DNA of 64,000 bases, from positions 1,667,630 to 1,731,629 of the forward strand of contig NZ_VOBA01000001.1 in the NCBI RefSeq assembly GCF_008369165.1. The letters are read 5' to 3'. Shown piece after piece: positions 28,629-37,249 of this stretch (the first letter of the stretch is position 1; each line of letters opens with the position of its first letter). The notes beneath the pieces were generated by a model. It was not told the DNA's origin, searched no databases, and saw nothing but the letters and a program-made list of their open reading frames with translations. The stretch comes from Dietzia sp. ANT_WB102. Its GTDB lineage: Bacteria > Actinomycetota > Actinomycetes > Mycobacteriales > Mycobacteriaceae. The position numbers and the translations under genes were made by a program.

Positions 28629-29491
28629 CCCCCGCACCCGCCTGGGTCCCGCCCGGCCCGGCACTGTTGTTCTGCCCCGCCGACCGGCCCGAGCGTTTCG
28701 GTAAGGCCGCCGACCGTGCGGACGTGGTGATCATCGACCTGGAGGACGCCGTCGCTCCGGCGGAGCGCCCTGCCGCCCGCGACGCTCTGCGGGCCTCGCG
28801 GCTCGACCCGGAGCGCACGATCGTGCGGGTCAACCCGGCCGACACCTCCGATTACGCGGCCGATCTCGAGGCGCTGGCGGACACGGACTACCGCTGCGTG
28901 ATGTTGGCCAAGACCGAATCCGCCGCGCAGGTCACCGATCTACATTCGACGACCGGCGCCGCGGTGTTGGCGTTGGTGGAGACACCGCTCGGCGTGGTCC
29001 GCGCGGAGGAGATCGCCGCCGCCCCGGGGTGCGCCGGGATGATGTGGGGCGCCGAGGACCTCCTTGCCGCGATGGGCGGGTCGACCAGTCGGTTCTCGTC
29101 CATCGAGGCCGGTGGCCCCCGAGTGGAGGGGGAGTACCGCGACGTTCCCCGTCACGCCCGCGCGCGGGTCGCGATCGCCGCGGCCGCGTTCGGTCGATGG
29201 GCGGTCGACTCAGTGCACCTGGACATCGCCGACTCCGCCGGACAGCGCGCCGAGGCCCTCGACGCCGTCGCGCTGGGTTTCGTGGCCACGGCGTGTATCC
29301 ATCCGTCCCAGGTGGCGATGGTGCGAGCTGCCTACGCCCCCGACGACGACGAGGTGGCCTGGGCCCGCAAGGTCCTCGCCGCCGCGGAGCACAACCAGGG
29401 CGTCTTCCAGCTGGACGGTCGCATGGTCGACGGTCCCGTCTTCCGCCAGGCCGAGGCGACGATGCGTCGCGCCGCGGCCGCCTCCACCTGA
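28625..29491 (+). CDS. CitE-like beta-hydroxyacyl-CoA lyase
   Basis: HpcH/HpaI-family TIM-barrel lyase of 288 residues that cleaves hydroxyacyl-CoAs such as citramalyl-, malyl- or HMG-CoA. It shows LLFCPADRPERFGKA, VVIIDLEDAVAPAERPAAR (metal-binding Glu/Asp), VLALVETPLGVV, MMWGAEDLLAAMGG and CIHPSQVAMV. The M. tuberculosis counterpart Rv2498c has been described as a bifunctional lyase in itaconate and leucine catabolism. Start is GTG overlapping the maoC stop (GTGA). No CitD/CitF partners are nearby, so it is not citrate lyase. Confidence 0.9.
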   Translation: MTPAPAWVPPGPALLFCPADRPERFGKAADRADVVIIDLEDAVAPAERPAARDALRASRLDPERTIVRVNPADTSDYAADLEALADTDYRCVMLAKTESAAQVTDLHSTTGAAVLALVETPLGVVRAEEIAAAPGCAGMMWGAEDLLAAMGGSTSRFSSIEAGGPRVEGEYRDVPRHARARVAIAAAAFGRWAVDSVHLDIADSAGQRAEALDAVALGFVATACIHPSQVAMVRAAYAPDDDEVAWARKVLAAAEHNQGVFQLDGRMVDGPVFRQAEATMRRAAAAST

Positions 29492-29532
29492 TAACACCGG
29501 GCCCGACGGCCCCGCCCCCAAGGAGTACCGAG

Positions 29533-31182
29533 ATGACCATTACTGATCTCGATTCCACCCCCCTCGACCCCGCGCTGTCCCACACGCGCGGGGAGACCGA
29601 CGTCCCCCTGCTCACCCAGACGATCCCAGAGAACCTCGCGGCCACCGTGGAGAAGTTCGGCGACCGCGACGCACTCGTCGACGTCCAGGCCGACCGACGG
29701 TGGACCTATACCGAGTTCCTTGCCGATGTGCGCCGCCTGGCCTCCGGGCTGCACCGGCTGGGAATCCGTTCCGGCGACCGGGTCGGCATCTGGTCGCCCA
29801 ACCGCTGGGAATGGGTGATGGTGCAGTACGCCACCGCCGAGATCGGCGCCATCCTGGTCAACATCAACCCGTCGTACCGGGTCCACGAGTTGGAGTACGT
29901 CCTCACGCAGGCCGGGATCAAGGCCGTGATGGCGGCACCCCAGTTCAAGGACTCCGACTACACGGGGATGCTCGCGCAGGTCCAGCCGAACTGCCCGGAC
30001 CTCGAGATGGTCGTACTCTTCGGCGACGAGGAGTGGGAGTCGATGGTCTCGGGCCCCACGCAGACTGCGGAACTGGAGTCGATCCGCGCTGGGCTGCAGC
30101 CCACCGACCCGATCAATATCCAGTACACCTCCGGCACGACGGGGTTCCCCAAGGGGGCCACGCTCTCGCACACGAACATTCTCAACAACGGGTACTTCGT
30201 GGGCGAGACCATCCACTACTCGGAGGTCGACCGGGTGTGCATCCCGGTGCCGTTCTACCACTGCTTCGGAATGGTGATGGGCAACCTCGCGTGCACCAGC
30301 CACGGGTCGGCGATGGTGATTCCCGCGCCGGCGTTCGACCCCGCGGCCACGCTGCGGGCGGTGGTGCAGGAGAAGTGCACGAGCCTGTACGGCGTGCCGA
30401 CCATGTTCATCGCAGAGCTCGCCTTGGAGGACTTCGACTCCTACGACCTGTCGTCGCTGCGCACCGGGATCATGGCCGGTTCGCCGTGCCCCGAGGCCAC
30501 GATGCGCCAGGTGATCGACCGGATGAACATGGAAGAGGTCTCTATCTGTTACGGCATGACCGAGACCTCGCCGGTGTCCACCCAGACCCGCTCGGACGAC
30601 TCACTCGACCGTCGGGTGTCCACGGTCGGCCGGGCGGGGCCGCACCTGGAGATCAAGATCGTCGACCCGTCGACCGGCGACACCCTGCCGCGAGACGAAG
30701 CCGGTGAGTTCTGCACCAAGGGATACAGCGTGATGCTCGGCTACTGGGACCAACCGGACAAGACCGCCGAGGCGATCGACTCCGAAGGCTGGATGCACAC
30801 CGGCGATATCGGTGAGATGGACGTCGACGGATACGTCCGCATCACCGGCCGCATCAAGGACATGGTCATCCGCGGCGGCGAGAACATCTACCCGCGTGAG
30901 GTGGAGGAGTTCCTCTATACCCATCCGGACATCCTCGACGCCCAGGTGATCGGGGTGCCCGACCCCAGGTACGGCGAGGAGCTCATGGCGTGGGTCCGGC
31001 TCAAGCCGGGGCGCGACGACCTCACCGCCGATCAGGTCCGCGAGTTCGCCACCGGCAAGCTCGCCCGTCACAAGATCCCGAAGTACGTCCACGTGGTCGA
31101 CGAATTCCCCATGACGGTCACGGGCAAGGTCCGCAAGGTCGACATGCGTAAGACCGCCATCGAGATCCTCGGGATCGCCTGA
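29533..31182 (+). CDS. Acyl-CoA synthetase (AMP-forming, FadD35-like)
   Basis: Activates a carboxylic acid with ATP and CoA. The 549-residue ANL-superfamily protein carries the P-loop YTSGTTGFPKGATLSH (about residues 195-210), YGMTETSPVSTQT, the hinge region GWMHTGDIGEMDVDGYVRI, GGENIYPREVEEFLYTHPD, and the C-terminal lysine in TGKVRKVDMRKT. AAGGAG lies 7 nt before the ATG. In the leucine cluster it may activate free branched or itaconate-like acids; the substrate is not readable from sequence. The frame extends upstream inside citE, which is ignored. Confidence 0.93.
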   Translation: MTITDLDSTPLDPALSHTRGETDVPLLTQTIPENLAATVEKFGDRDALVDVQADRRWTYTEFLADVRRLASGLHRLGIRSGDRVGIWSPNRWEWVMVQYATAEIGAILVNINPSYRVHELEYVLTQAGIKAVMAAPQFKDSDYTGMLAQVQPNCPDLEMVVLFGDEEWESMVSGPTQTAELESIRAGLQPTDPINIQYTSGTTGFPKGATLSHTNILNNGYFVGETIHYSEVDRVCIPVPFYHCFGMVMGNLACTSHGSAMVIPAPAFDPAATLRAVVQEKCTSLYGVPTMFIAELALEDFDSYDLSSLRTGIMAGSPCPEATMRQVIDRMNMEEVSICYGMTETSPVSTQTRSDDSLDRRVSTVGRAGPHLEIKIVDPSTGDTLPRDEAGEFCTKGYSVMLGYWDQPDKTAEAIDSEGWMHTGDIGEMDVDGYVRITGRIKDMVIRGGENIYPREVEEFLYTHPDILDAQVIGVPDPRYGEELMAWVRLKPGRDDLTADQVREFATGKLARHKIPKYVHVVDEFPMTVTGKVRKVDMRKTAIEILGIA

Positions 31183-31221
31183 GTACCCCGACCTCCGTCA
31201 CCCCAAGCAAGGAGCGCGTGT

Positions 31222-31998
31222 ATGTCCAGCAAGATCATGACCGCGGCGCAGGCCGTCGCGGACATCCCGGACGGGGCGTCCATCGCCGCCGGAGGGTTCG
31301 GCCTGTGTGGGATCCCGCAGATCCTCATCGAGGCACTCGCGGCCCGCGACGTCGGGAACTTCGAGGTGTTCTCCAACAATGCCGGTGTCGACGGCAAGGG
31401 CCTCGGAATGCTGTTGGAGAATGGCAAGCTGCGTCGCATCGTCTCGTCGTATGTCGGGGAGAACAAGGAGTTCGCCCGCCAATACCTGGCCGGTGAGCTC
31501 GAGGTCGAGCTCACACCGCAGGGCACGCTCGCCGAGCGGATGCGAGCGGGTGGCTCCGGCATCGGTGCGTTCTACACCCGGACCGGCGTCGGCACCTACG
31601 TCGCCGACGGCGGTATGCCGTGGAAGTACGACTCGGAGGGCGGAGTCGCGGTGGCCTCCCCGCCCAAGGAGACCCGGGAGATCCGCGGCCACGCCTACGT
31701 CCTGGAGCAGGCCATCGAGGCCGACTACTCCCTGGTGCGTGCGGCGGTCGCCGACCGCAGTGGCAACCTCCGCTTCAACCTCACTGCCCGCAACTTCTCG
31801 CCACTGGCCGCGATGGCCGGCCGGGTGTGCATCGTCGAGGCCGAGAAGATCGTCGAGGTCGGCGAGCTCGCGCCCGACGATATCCACCTCCCCGGCATCT
31901 TTGTTCACCGTCTCGTGGAACTGACGCCGGAGCAGGTCGCGCAGACCAAGTGGATCGAGAAGACCACCACTAACCCGCCGTCGGAAGGACAGCGCTGA
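31222..31998 (+). CDS. scoA: 3-oxoacid CoA-transferase subunit A
   Basis: Alpha subunit of succinyl-CoA:3-ketoacid CoA-transferase, which activates acetoacetate using succinyl-CoA. The 258-residue protein has the family start [20 protein letters not shown], then [49 protein letters not shown] and PVASPPKE-like text near the middle ([10 protein letters not shown]). AAGGAG precedes the ATG. It pairs with scoB through a one-base overlap. Acetoacetate is the end product of leucine breakdown, so its place in this operon makes sense. Confidence 0.95.
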   Translation: MSSKIMTAAQAVADIPDGASIAAGGFGLCGIPQILIEALAARDVGNFEVFSNNAGVDGKGLGMLLENGKLRRIVSSYVGENKEFARQYLAGELEVELTPQGTLAERMRAGGSGIGAFYTRTGVGTYVADGGMPWKYDSEGGVAVASPPKETREIRGHAYVLEQAIEADYSLVRAAVADRSGNLRFNLTARNFSPLAAMAGRVCIVEAEKIVEVGELAPDDIHLPGIFVHRLVELTPEQVAQTKWIEKTTTNPPSEGQR

Positions 31999-32651
31999 TG
32001 AGCAGGATCGGACGCGACCGCAAGGCCATGGCCGCCCGTGCGGCGCTGGAGCTGGAGGACGGCCAGTACGTCAACCTCGGGATCGGACTGCCGACCCTGG
32101 TTCCCAACTATGTCCCCGATGGCGTCAACGTCACCCTGCAGTCCGAGAACGGGCTACTGGGTATCGGGCCGTACCCGCACCCCGACAACGTGGACCCGGA
32201 CCTGATCAACGCCGGCAAGGAGACTGTCACGACCCTGCCCGGCTCGGCGATCTTCGACTCCGCGATGAGTTTCGGCATGATCCGCTCGGGCAAGATCGAC
32301 GTGGCCATCCTCGGAGCGATGGAGGTCAACCCGGCAGGCGACATCGCCAACTGGATGGTTCCCGGTGCGATGGTCAAGGGCATGGGCGGCGCCATGGACC
32401 TCGTGGTGGGGGCCCGACGGATCGTCGTGGTCATGGATCAGGTCGCCAAGAACGGCTCCTCGAAGATCGTCTCCGAGATCACCCTGCCGTTGACCGGGCT
32501 GGGGTGCGTCGACCGGATCATCACCGAACTCGGAGTCTTCGACCGTGACGATGAAGGTCTCACCCTCATTGAGCTCGTGGAGGGGGTCACGCTCGAGCAG
32601 GTGCAGGCAGCCACCGACGCGCCCTACCGGGTGGTCGACGGACTGGTATGA
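31998..32651 (+). CDS. scoB: 3-oxoacid CoA-transferase subunit B
   Basis: Beta subunit of the acetoacetate CoA-transferase, 217 residues. It contains [17 protein letters not shown] and the catalytic glutamate motif [12 protein letters not shown], which forms the glutamyl-CoA intermediate. Further on are [40 protein letters not shown] and the glycine-rich [10 protein letters not shown]. The ATG overlaps the scoA stop (TGATG). A CPBP protease gene starts only 7 nt after its stop. Confidence 0.95.
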   Translation: MSRIGRDRKAMAARAALELEDGQYVNLGIGLPTLVPNYVPDGVNVTLQSENGLLGIGPYPHPDNVDPDLINAGKETVTTLPGSAIFDSAMSFGMIRSGKIDVAILGAMEVNPAGDIANWMVPGAMVKGMGGAMDLVVGARRIVVVMDQVAKNGSSKIVSEITLPLTGLGCVDRIITELGVFDRDDEGLTLIELVEGVTLEQVQAATDAPYRVVDGLV

Positions 32652-32658
32652 CGACGCA

Positions 32659-33417
32659 GTGGCGACCCGGGGTCCTGCCCAGGTGACTCCACCGGGCGAC
32701 AGCGCCCCCGGACTCTGGACCACGCCGGTCCGGGGCCGGGCGGCGCTGTCGGCGTTGGCGTGGGTACTTCTCTATGGGGCAGGCGTCGTCGTCGTCGTGA
32801 TCGGGTTCCTGTTCGCGGCACGCGCGGCGGGTACCGGACGCCCTGACATCGCACTGGTCGCCCTCATCGTCCTGGGTGGCACCGCGGTGGCCACGCTGGT
32901 CGCGGTGTGGATACACCTGCTCCGGCGGCGCGGACTCCGCTGGGCTGACCTAGGACTCCGGCAACCGGACCGCTCGCCGCTCCACCTGATGTGGCAGATC
33001 CCCGCCGTGATGATCACGGGGTCCGTCGCCTCGATGCTGGTGCTGATCCCCCTGGGGGCGACCGAGGCCGCGGATGACGCAGCGCTCACGGATCTCGTCG
33101 CCGGCGGGCCCGTCTTCATGGTGTCGGGGATGCTCACCGTGGCGGTTCTCGTCCCTGTGGCGGAGGAGGTCGTGTTCCGAGGCATCGTGCTGGCAGCGCT
33201 GCGGGCCCGATTCCGGGTAGTAGCGGGGACCACGCTCGCCGGCGCGGCGTTCGCCGTAGTGCACCTGCTCCCGCCTGCGCTGCCGTACCTGCTCGTGGTG
33301 GGAATTTCACTCTGCGCGATGGCGGAGTGGTACCGGTCGATCATTCCCGGCATCGTGCTCCACGGGGTCAACAACGCGGTGGTGTTCGGCGGGGTGATCG
33401 CCGCAGGGGTGGGCTGA
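32659..33417 (+). CDS. CPBP family intramembrane metalloprotease
   Basis: Polytopic membrane protein of about 252 residues from the CAAX-protease/bacteriocin-processing (Abi) family. Six to eight hydrophobic segments are visible. The catalytic motifs are EEVVFRG (Glu-Glu-x3-Arg), FAVVHLL (His) and HGVNNAVVF. Start at GTG 32659 is uncertain; a GTG at 32683 is also in frame. It follows scoB closely and is probably read from the same transcript, though no metabolic link is obvious. It converges on the AEC gene with a 1-bp gap. Confidence 0.87.
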   Translation: MATRGPAQVTPPGDSAPGLWTTPVRGRAALSALAWVLLYGAGVVVVVIGFLFAARAAGTGRPDIALVALIVLGGTAVATLVAVWIHLLRRRGLRWADLGLRQPDRSPLHLMWQIPAVMITGSVASMLVLIPLGATEAADDAALTDLVAGGPVFMVSGMLTVAVLVPVAEEVVFRGIVLAALRARFRVVAGTTLAGAAFAVVHLLPPALPYLLVVGISLCAMAEWYRSIIPGIVLHGVNNAVVFGGVIAAGVG

Positions 33418-33418
33418 G

Positions 33419-34357
33419 TCAGGCCAGCAGCGCCGAAACCAGCAAGAGCACCGGTAACGCGCCAAGGGTCGTGAGTACCGCCGAATCCCGGGCCAACAGT
33501 GTTCCGTGTCCGTAGCGGGTCGCGACCACCAAAACGTTCTGGGCGGTGGGCAGCGCGGCTGCCACCACGACTGTGAGCAGTTCGTGGTCGCGCATCCCCA
33601 GCAGGTACGCGCCGATTGCATAGGCGAGGAGCGGATGGGCGATCAGCTTGAGCGCGCTCGCGAGGAAGATCTCTCGGCGGGGCGACGCGCCCGCCTCGAG
33701 CACCTTGACGCCGTAGAGCGACATGCCGAAGACCAACAGGGCTCCGGGGACGGAGATCTGACCCACCAGGTGCACGGGTTCGAGCACGCTATCAGGCGGG
33801 TCCCAGGGCAGCGCGGCCAACAGCACGCCAGCGAGTGCGGCGAGCACGATCGGTTGACGGACCGACTGCAGGAGCGCCGCGGGAGCGCCGCCGCCTCCGT
33901 CCGAGCCCTCAGAACGGGCGGCCCGCTCCAGCACGGCGATCGCGATGGGTTGGAGGACCACGACCTGGAACAGCAGCAGCGGCATGACGAAGCCGAGGTC
34001 CCCGAGCACGTACAGCGCGATGGGAATGCCGAGATTGGCCGAGTTGACGTATCCGGCCGACAGTGCCCCCACCACCAGATCGGCGGCTGGACGGTTGAGC
34101 CACAGTCGCGCGATGGCAACGTAGAGGACCGCGATGACGATCGCTGACACGGCGGACACCACGAACACGCCGGTGAAGACTTGGTCGAGGGTCGTGCGTG
34201 CGAGAGCGTCGAGAAGGAGCGCAGGGGTGGCGACGTAGAACACCAGGCGGTTGATCACCAGGTGCGAGTCCGTACCCAGCACCTGGGATCGCGCGAGCAG
34301 CCAACCCAGGGCCACGAGAGCGACGATCACGGCGAAGCCGTTCAGAACGCCGGCCAC
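33419..34357 (-). CDS. AEC family transporter (auxin efflux carrier-like permease)
   Basis: Inner-membrane carrier of 312 residues with about 10 hydrophobic helices in two inverted halves. Characteristic stretches are FVYVATPALLLDALA-like text (NRLVFYVATPALLLDALART), GYVNSANLGIPIALYVLGD (the Asn-containing crossover of the first half), and AALPTAQNVLVVATRYG (second half). Bacterial members carry malate, malonate or similar acids; the substrate here is unknown. The GTG start has an ideal AGGAGG 7 nt upstream. Confidence 0.88.
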   Translation of the reverse strand: MAGVLNGFAVIVALVALGWLLARSQVLGTDSHLVINRLVFYVATPALLLDALARTTLDQVFTGVFVVSAVSAIVIAVLYVAIARLWLNRPAADLVVGALSAGYVNSANLGIPIALYVLGDLGFVMPLLLFQVVVLQPIAIAVLERAARSEGSDGGGGAPAALLQSVRQPIVLAALAGVLLAALPWDPPDSVLEPVHLVGQISVPGALLVFGMSLYGVKVLEAGASPRREIFLASALKLIAHPLLAYAIGAYLLGMRDHELLTVVVAAALPTAQNVLVVATRYGHGTLLARDSAVLTTLGALPVLLLVSALLA

Positions 34358-34416
34358 CTGGGGGCCTCCTCAGGTCGGATGAGGGAGTGGGTGAGGTAAG
34401 GGAAGCCGGAAAACCA

Positions 34417-34459
34417 ATCGGGGCCGTGCGCTCCTGGCTACAGGAGGCACGACCCCGAT
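34417..34459 (-). terminator. Intrinsic terminator after rpsR
   Basis: A long hairpin: ATCGGGG-x-CGTGC ... CTCCTG pairs with CAGGAG-GCACG-x-CCCCGAT around a short GCTA loop. On the minus strand it is followed by TGGTTTTCC, a U-rich run. It ends the ribosomal-protein cluster about 83 nt after the rpsR stop. Confidence 0.8.
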
Positions 34460-34542
34460 CGGGTGGCTGTTGTCCGGTCGGCGGCCCGGTGGGCACGCGC
34501 AGGACTGTCAGAACGGCAGCGGGCTACCGCTCCGAGGGTGAC

Positions 34543-34800
34543 TCAGCGGCTGGTGAACGGCAGGAGAGCCATCTCACGGGCGTTCTTGACGGCCACGGCG
34601 ACCTGACGCTGCTGCTGCGGCGTGAGGCCGGTGACGCGACGCGAACGGATCTTGCCGCGATCGGAGATGAAGGTACGGAGGGTGTTGACGTCCTTGTAGT
34701 CGACCGTCTCGATACCCGCGACCTTCAACGGGTTCTTCTTCGGCCGACGGCCCTCCTGGGCGCGGATCTTCTTGGACGGGGTGCTGCGTGCTTTAGCCAT
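34543..34800 (-). CDS. rpsR: 30S ribosomal protein S18, cysteine-free form
   Basis: Small-subunit protein of 85 residues. The core [40 protein letters not shown] and ARE(M/A)ALLPF ending are typical S18. It has no cysteine, which identifies the zinc-independent paralog (rpsR2, Rv2055c type) found in Zur-controlled clusters. It is the last gene of rpmB-rpmG-rpsN-rpsR and is followed by a clear terminator. Confidence 0.96.
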   Translation of the reverse strand: MAKARSTPSKKIRAQEGRRPKKNPLKVAGIETVDYKDVNTLRTFISDRGKIRSRRVTGLTPQQQRQVAVAVKNAREMALLPFTSR

Positions 34801-34810
34801 GGTTACCTAC

Positions 34811-35116
34811 TCACCAACTCGACTTCGTGACACCGGGCAGCTCGCCACGGTGGGCCATCTCGCGCATCCGGACGCGGGAGAGGCCGAACTTGCGGAGGTA
34901 GCCGCGGGGACGACCGTCGGCGACATCGCGGTTACGGACTCGCACCGGCGAGGCGTCACGCGGCATCTTGTTGAGCGCGGTCTGGGCGTCCATGCGCTCC
35001 TCGTCCGTGCTCTTGGGGTTCTTGATGATGGTCTTGAGCTCGGCGCGACGCTCGGCGAACCGGGCGACCTTGGCCTTGCGCTGCTCGTTGCGCGCGATCT
35101 TGGACTTCTTGGCCAC
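34811..35116 (-). CDS. rpsN: 30S ribosomal protein S14, zinc-independent long form
   Basis: Small-subunit protein of 101 residues, the long S14 without the CxxC-CxxC zinc knuckle. It starts [20 protein letters not shown] and ends with [20 protein letters not shown] then [14 protein letters not shown]. It has no cysteine. It sits between rpmG (3-bp gap) and rpsR in the order of the mycobacterial zinc-sparing cluster. Confidence 0.97.
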   Translation of the reverse strand: MAKKSKIARNEQRKAKVARFAERRAELKTIIKNPKSTDEERMDAQTALNKMPRDASPVRVRNRDVADGRPRGYLRKFGLSRVRMREMAHRGELPGVTKSSW

Positions 35117-35119
35117 GAG

Positions 35120-35284
35120 TCAGCGCTCCTCTCGGAATTCGACGTGCTTACGGACGACCGGGTCGAACTTCTTGAGGACGATGCGGTCCGGATTGTTACG
35201 ACGGTTCTTGCGGGTCACGTAGGTGAACCCGGTACCGGCCGTGGACTTCAGCTTAATGATGGGGCGGATGTCGTTACGGGCCAT
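35120..35284 (-). CDS. rpmG: 50S ribosomal protein L33, zinc-independent form
   Basis: Large-subunit protein of 54 residues: [20 protein letters not shown], then [20 protein letters not shown] and [14 protein letters not shown]. The cysteine pairs of the zinc form are absent. A longer frame to 35338 exists, but MARND is the family start. It overlaps nothing and lies 1 nt from rpmB. Confidence 0.97.
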   Translation of the reverse strand: MARNDIRPIIKLKSTAGTGFTYVTRKNRRNNPDRIVLKKFDPVVRKHVEFREER

Positions 35285-35285
35285 C

Positions 35286-35522
35286 TCAGATCTTCTCCCC
35301 ACGGGCACGGATGCGGGCCACGACGGCCTCGATGCCATCGCGGTCGATGGTCTTGATGCCCTTGGTCGAGACCGTCAGCGTGACGCGACGGCCCTCGGAG
35401 GGCACGAAATAGCTACGGCGCTGGATGTTCGGGTTCCAGCGACGGTTGGTCCTGCGGTGTGAGTGCGAGACGGACTTGCCGAAACCCGGCTTCCGTCCCG
35501 TTACCTGGCAATGCGCCGACAT
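35286..35522 (-). CDS. rpmB: 50S ribosomal protein L28
   Basis: Large-subunit protein of 78 residues, beginning [20 protein letters not shown] and containing [20 protein letters not shown] and [18 protein letters not shown]. It keeps one cysteine (residue 5) but lacks the four-cysteine zinc set. A longer frame to 35612 is ignored. First gene of the minus-strand cluster; a GAAGGAGAA ribosome site precedes the ATG. Confidence 0.97.
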   Translation of the reverse strand: MSAHCQVTGRKPGFGKSVSHSHRRTNRRWNPNIQRRSYFVPSEGRRVTLTVSTKGIKTIDRDGIEAVVARIRARGEKI

Positions 35523-35665
35523 GGCGTGGTTCTCCTTCCGCCCCGTCCTGCGATGGCGCGCGGCGGAGGGGCATCTCCGGACGGCCGGGGCCGAACGGGG
35601 GCTTACCGCCACGTCGCGAGCACCGTGAGAGGCGATAGCAAACGTGCAGACAACAGCGATGGTCT

Positions 35666-35695
35666 AGTTTACGGCCCGGCCGCGCGAAACGGTAA
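35666..35695 (-). promoter_or_regulatory. Candidate promoter of rpmB-rpmG-rpsN-rpsR
   Basis: On the minus strand TTACCG, an 18-nt spacer and TAAACT. The predicted leader is about 135 nt. Confidence 0.35.
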
Positions 35696-35750
35696 TCGGC
35701 ACGTCAACGGGCCTATCGGCGCCGACGAGCGTATGTCCGTCGCGCCCGGA

Positions 35751-35780
35751 TTGGGTGCCAGGCCATCCTACGGGTAATAT
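35751..35780 (+). promoter_or_regulatory. Promoter of rpmE2-rpmF
   Basis: TTGGGT, an 18-nt spacer and TAATAT, a near-consensus -10. Transcription would start near 35787, leaving a leader of about 105 nt before rpmE2. Confidence 0.5.
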
Positions 35781-35891
35781 CTACCGACGCGTGTGCTGAC
35801 ACCGGGATCCCCGGTTCGGCCACTGGCAGATGCGCTCTTGCACGGGCGAGCGCCAGACCTACAGACTTCTACCGAGCTAGAGGGATCCAGT

Positions 35892-36149
35892 ATGAAGAAC
35901 GACATCCACCCCGACTACCACCCGGTGGTCTTCCAGGACTCGGGCACGGGCACCAAGTTCCTCACCCGTTCCACTGCGACCAGCAGCCGCACGGTCGAGT
36001 GGGAGGACGGTCAGACCTACCCGCTCATCGTCGTGGACGTGACCAGCGAGTCGCACCCGTTCTGGACCGGCGCGCAGCGTGTCATGGACACCGCCGGCCG
36101 CGTCGAGAAGTTCCAGCGCCGCTACGGCACCCGCGCCCGCCGCAAGTGA
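35892..36149 (+). CDS. rpmE2: 50S ribosomal protein L31 type B
   Basis: Large-subunit protein of 85 residues, the cysteine-free type B L31. It begins [20 protein letters not shown] and contains [20 protein letters not shown] and VEKFQRRYG. Type B forms replace zinc-binding L31 under zinc limitation in many bacteria. It is followed by rpmF 53 bp downstream on the same strand and is divergent from the other zinc-free cluster. Confidence 0.97.
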   Translation: MKNDIHPDYHPVVFQDSGTGTKFLTRSTATSSRTVEWEDGQTYPLIVVDVTSESHPFWTGAQRVMDTAGRVEKFQRRYGTRARRK

Positions 36150-36202
36150 GCAACGGGGCGCCCGCGCCCCGATCCACCTCCTAGACCCCGAGGACGATAA
36201 CC

Positions 36203-36373
36203 ATGGCAGTTCCCAAGCGCCGCCTCTCGCGTGCCAACACCCACTCCCGCCGGTCCCAGTGGAAGGCTGACAACGTCGCCCTTCAGGAGACCAAGGTCGA
36301 CGGTCGCCCCGTTGTGCTGCCCCGTCGTCTGGTCAAGGCCGCCCAGCTCGGCCTGGTCGATCTCGACCGCTGA
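36203..36373 (+). CDS. rpmF: 50S ribosomal protein L32
   Basis: Large-subunit protein of 56 residues: [20 protein letters not shown] and [20 protein letters not shown]. It lacks cysteines, as in mycobacterial L32. A GAGGA ribosome site lies about 8 nt before the ATG. It is followed by paired hairpins and then mprA, the same order as Rv0979A-Rv0981. Confidence 0.96.
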   Translation: MAVPKRRLSRANTHSRRSQWKADNVALQETKVDGRPVVLPRRLVKAAQLGLVDLDR

Positions 36374-36380
36374 GTCGCGT

Positions 36381-36430
36381 CGGCTGCGCCTCGGGGCGTA
36401 GCCGAGCACGGCGGCGCCACGGAGCGCCGC
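36381..36430 (+). terminator. Tandem hairpins after rpmF
   Basis: First hairpin: CGGCT-G-CGCC / GGCG-T-AGCCG (36381-36404). Second: GCGGCGC / GCGCCGC with a CACGGA loop (36411-36430). There is no U-tract. They separate rpmF from mprA. Confidence 0.5.
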
Positions 36431-36565
36431 ACGCACACGCCCGGTCACGAGCCCGGTGAGTCCGCATGGACCCATCGGGCTCGTCGGCGTCTGTGGAGGT
36501 CCGTAATCGTCCCTCCGCGGCGAATCCTCAGCCGCGGTTCAGTCGGATACGTAAGACTTCTGGAC

Positions 36566-37249
36566 ATGAAGATTCTCGTTGTCGACGACGACCAGGCCGT
36601 GCGCGAATCGCTCCGGCGTTCCCTGACGTTCAACGGGTACGACGTCGAGCTCGCCGGCGACGGCGTCGAAGCGATCGAGCGGGTCGACGCCAACCGGCCG
36701 GATGCGGTCATCCTCGACGTGATGATGCCCCGTCGGGACGGTCTCGAGGTGTGCCGGATCCTGCGCAGCAGGGGTGACGACCTGGCGGTGCTTATGCTCA
36801 CTGCCAGGGATGCGGTGTCCGAGCGGGTCGCCGGTCTGGATGCCGGGGCCGACGACTACCTGCCCAAGCCGTTCGCGCTTGAGGAGCTCCTCGCGCGCCT
36901 GCGTGCGCTGCTGCGTCGCCGCAGCCCCGACGTCGATGAGGTCGACGAGGTGCTGGAGTTCGAGGACCTGAAGATGGACCTCGCCACTCGCGAGGTCACC
37001 CGCGGCGAGCGCCGGATCCAGCTCACCCGCACCGAATTCTCGCTCCTCGAACTGCTCATGCATCACCCGCGCCGGGTCCTAACCCGCAGCCACATCCTCG
37101 AAGAGGTGTGGGGTTACGACTTCCCGACCTCGGGTAACGCGCTCGAGGTCTACATCGGATACCTGCGACGTAAGACGGAAGGGGAGGGCGAGAGCCGGTT
37201 GATCCACACCGTGCGTGGCGTGGGTTACGTACTGCGTGAGACGCCATAG
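36566..37249 (+). CDS. mprA: Response regulator MprA (OmpR/PhoB family)
   Basis: DNA-binding response regulator of the envelope-stress two-component system. The 227-residue protein has a receiver domain ([20 protein letters not shown], phosphoacceptor Asp51 in [12 protein letters not shown], Lys in [12 protein letters not shown]). The C-terminal winged helix has [37 protein letters not shown] and [12 protein letters not shown]. It lies directly upstream of mprB and pepD, the order of Rv0981-Rv0983, where MprA activates pepD. The stop overlaps the mprB GTG by one base. Confidence 0.95.
   Translation: MKILVVDDDQAVRESLRRSLTFNGYDVELAGDGVEAIERVDANRPDAVILDVMMPRRDGLEVCRILRSRGDDLAVLMLTARDAVSERVAGLDAGADDYLPKPFALEELLARLRALLRRRSPDVDEVDEVLEFEDLKMDLATREVTRGERRIQLTRTEFSLLELLMHHPRRVLTRSHILEEVWGYDFPTSGNALEVYIGYLRRKTEGEGESRLIHTVRGVGYVLRETP

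Larger units (their letters stand above)
35523..35891. other. Divergent intergenic region rpmB / rpmE2
   Basis: This 369-bp gap holds two divergent promoter candidates (35666-35695 minus, 35751-35780 plus) and a leader of about 105 nt before rpmE2. In mycobacteria such clusters carry a Zur box; I found no good palindrome of the TGAAAA-N-TTTTCA type here. No ORF is convincing. Confidence 0.55.

Noticed and set aside
28625-29491. Citrate lyase beta subunit
   Set aside because: CitD, CitF and CitC are absent, and the gene sits in a leucine-catabolism operon where the CitE-like lyase acts alone.
35523-35891. Zur box between the ribosomal protein clusters
   Set aside because: The best candidate near 35685 has only one plausible half (GAAAC) and no symmetric partner.
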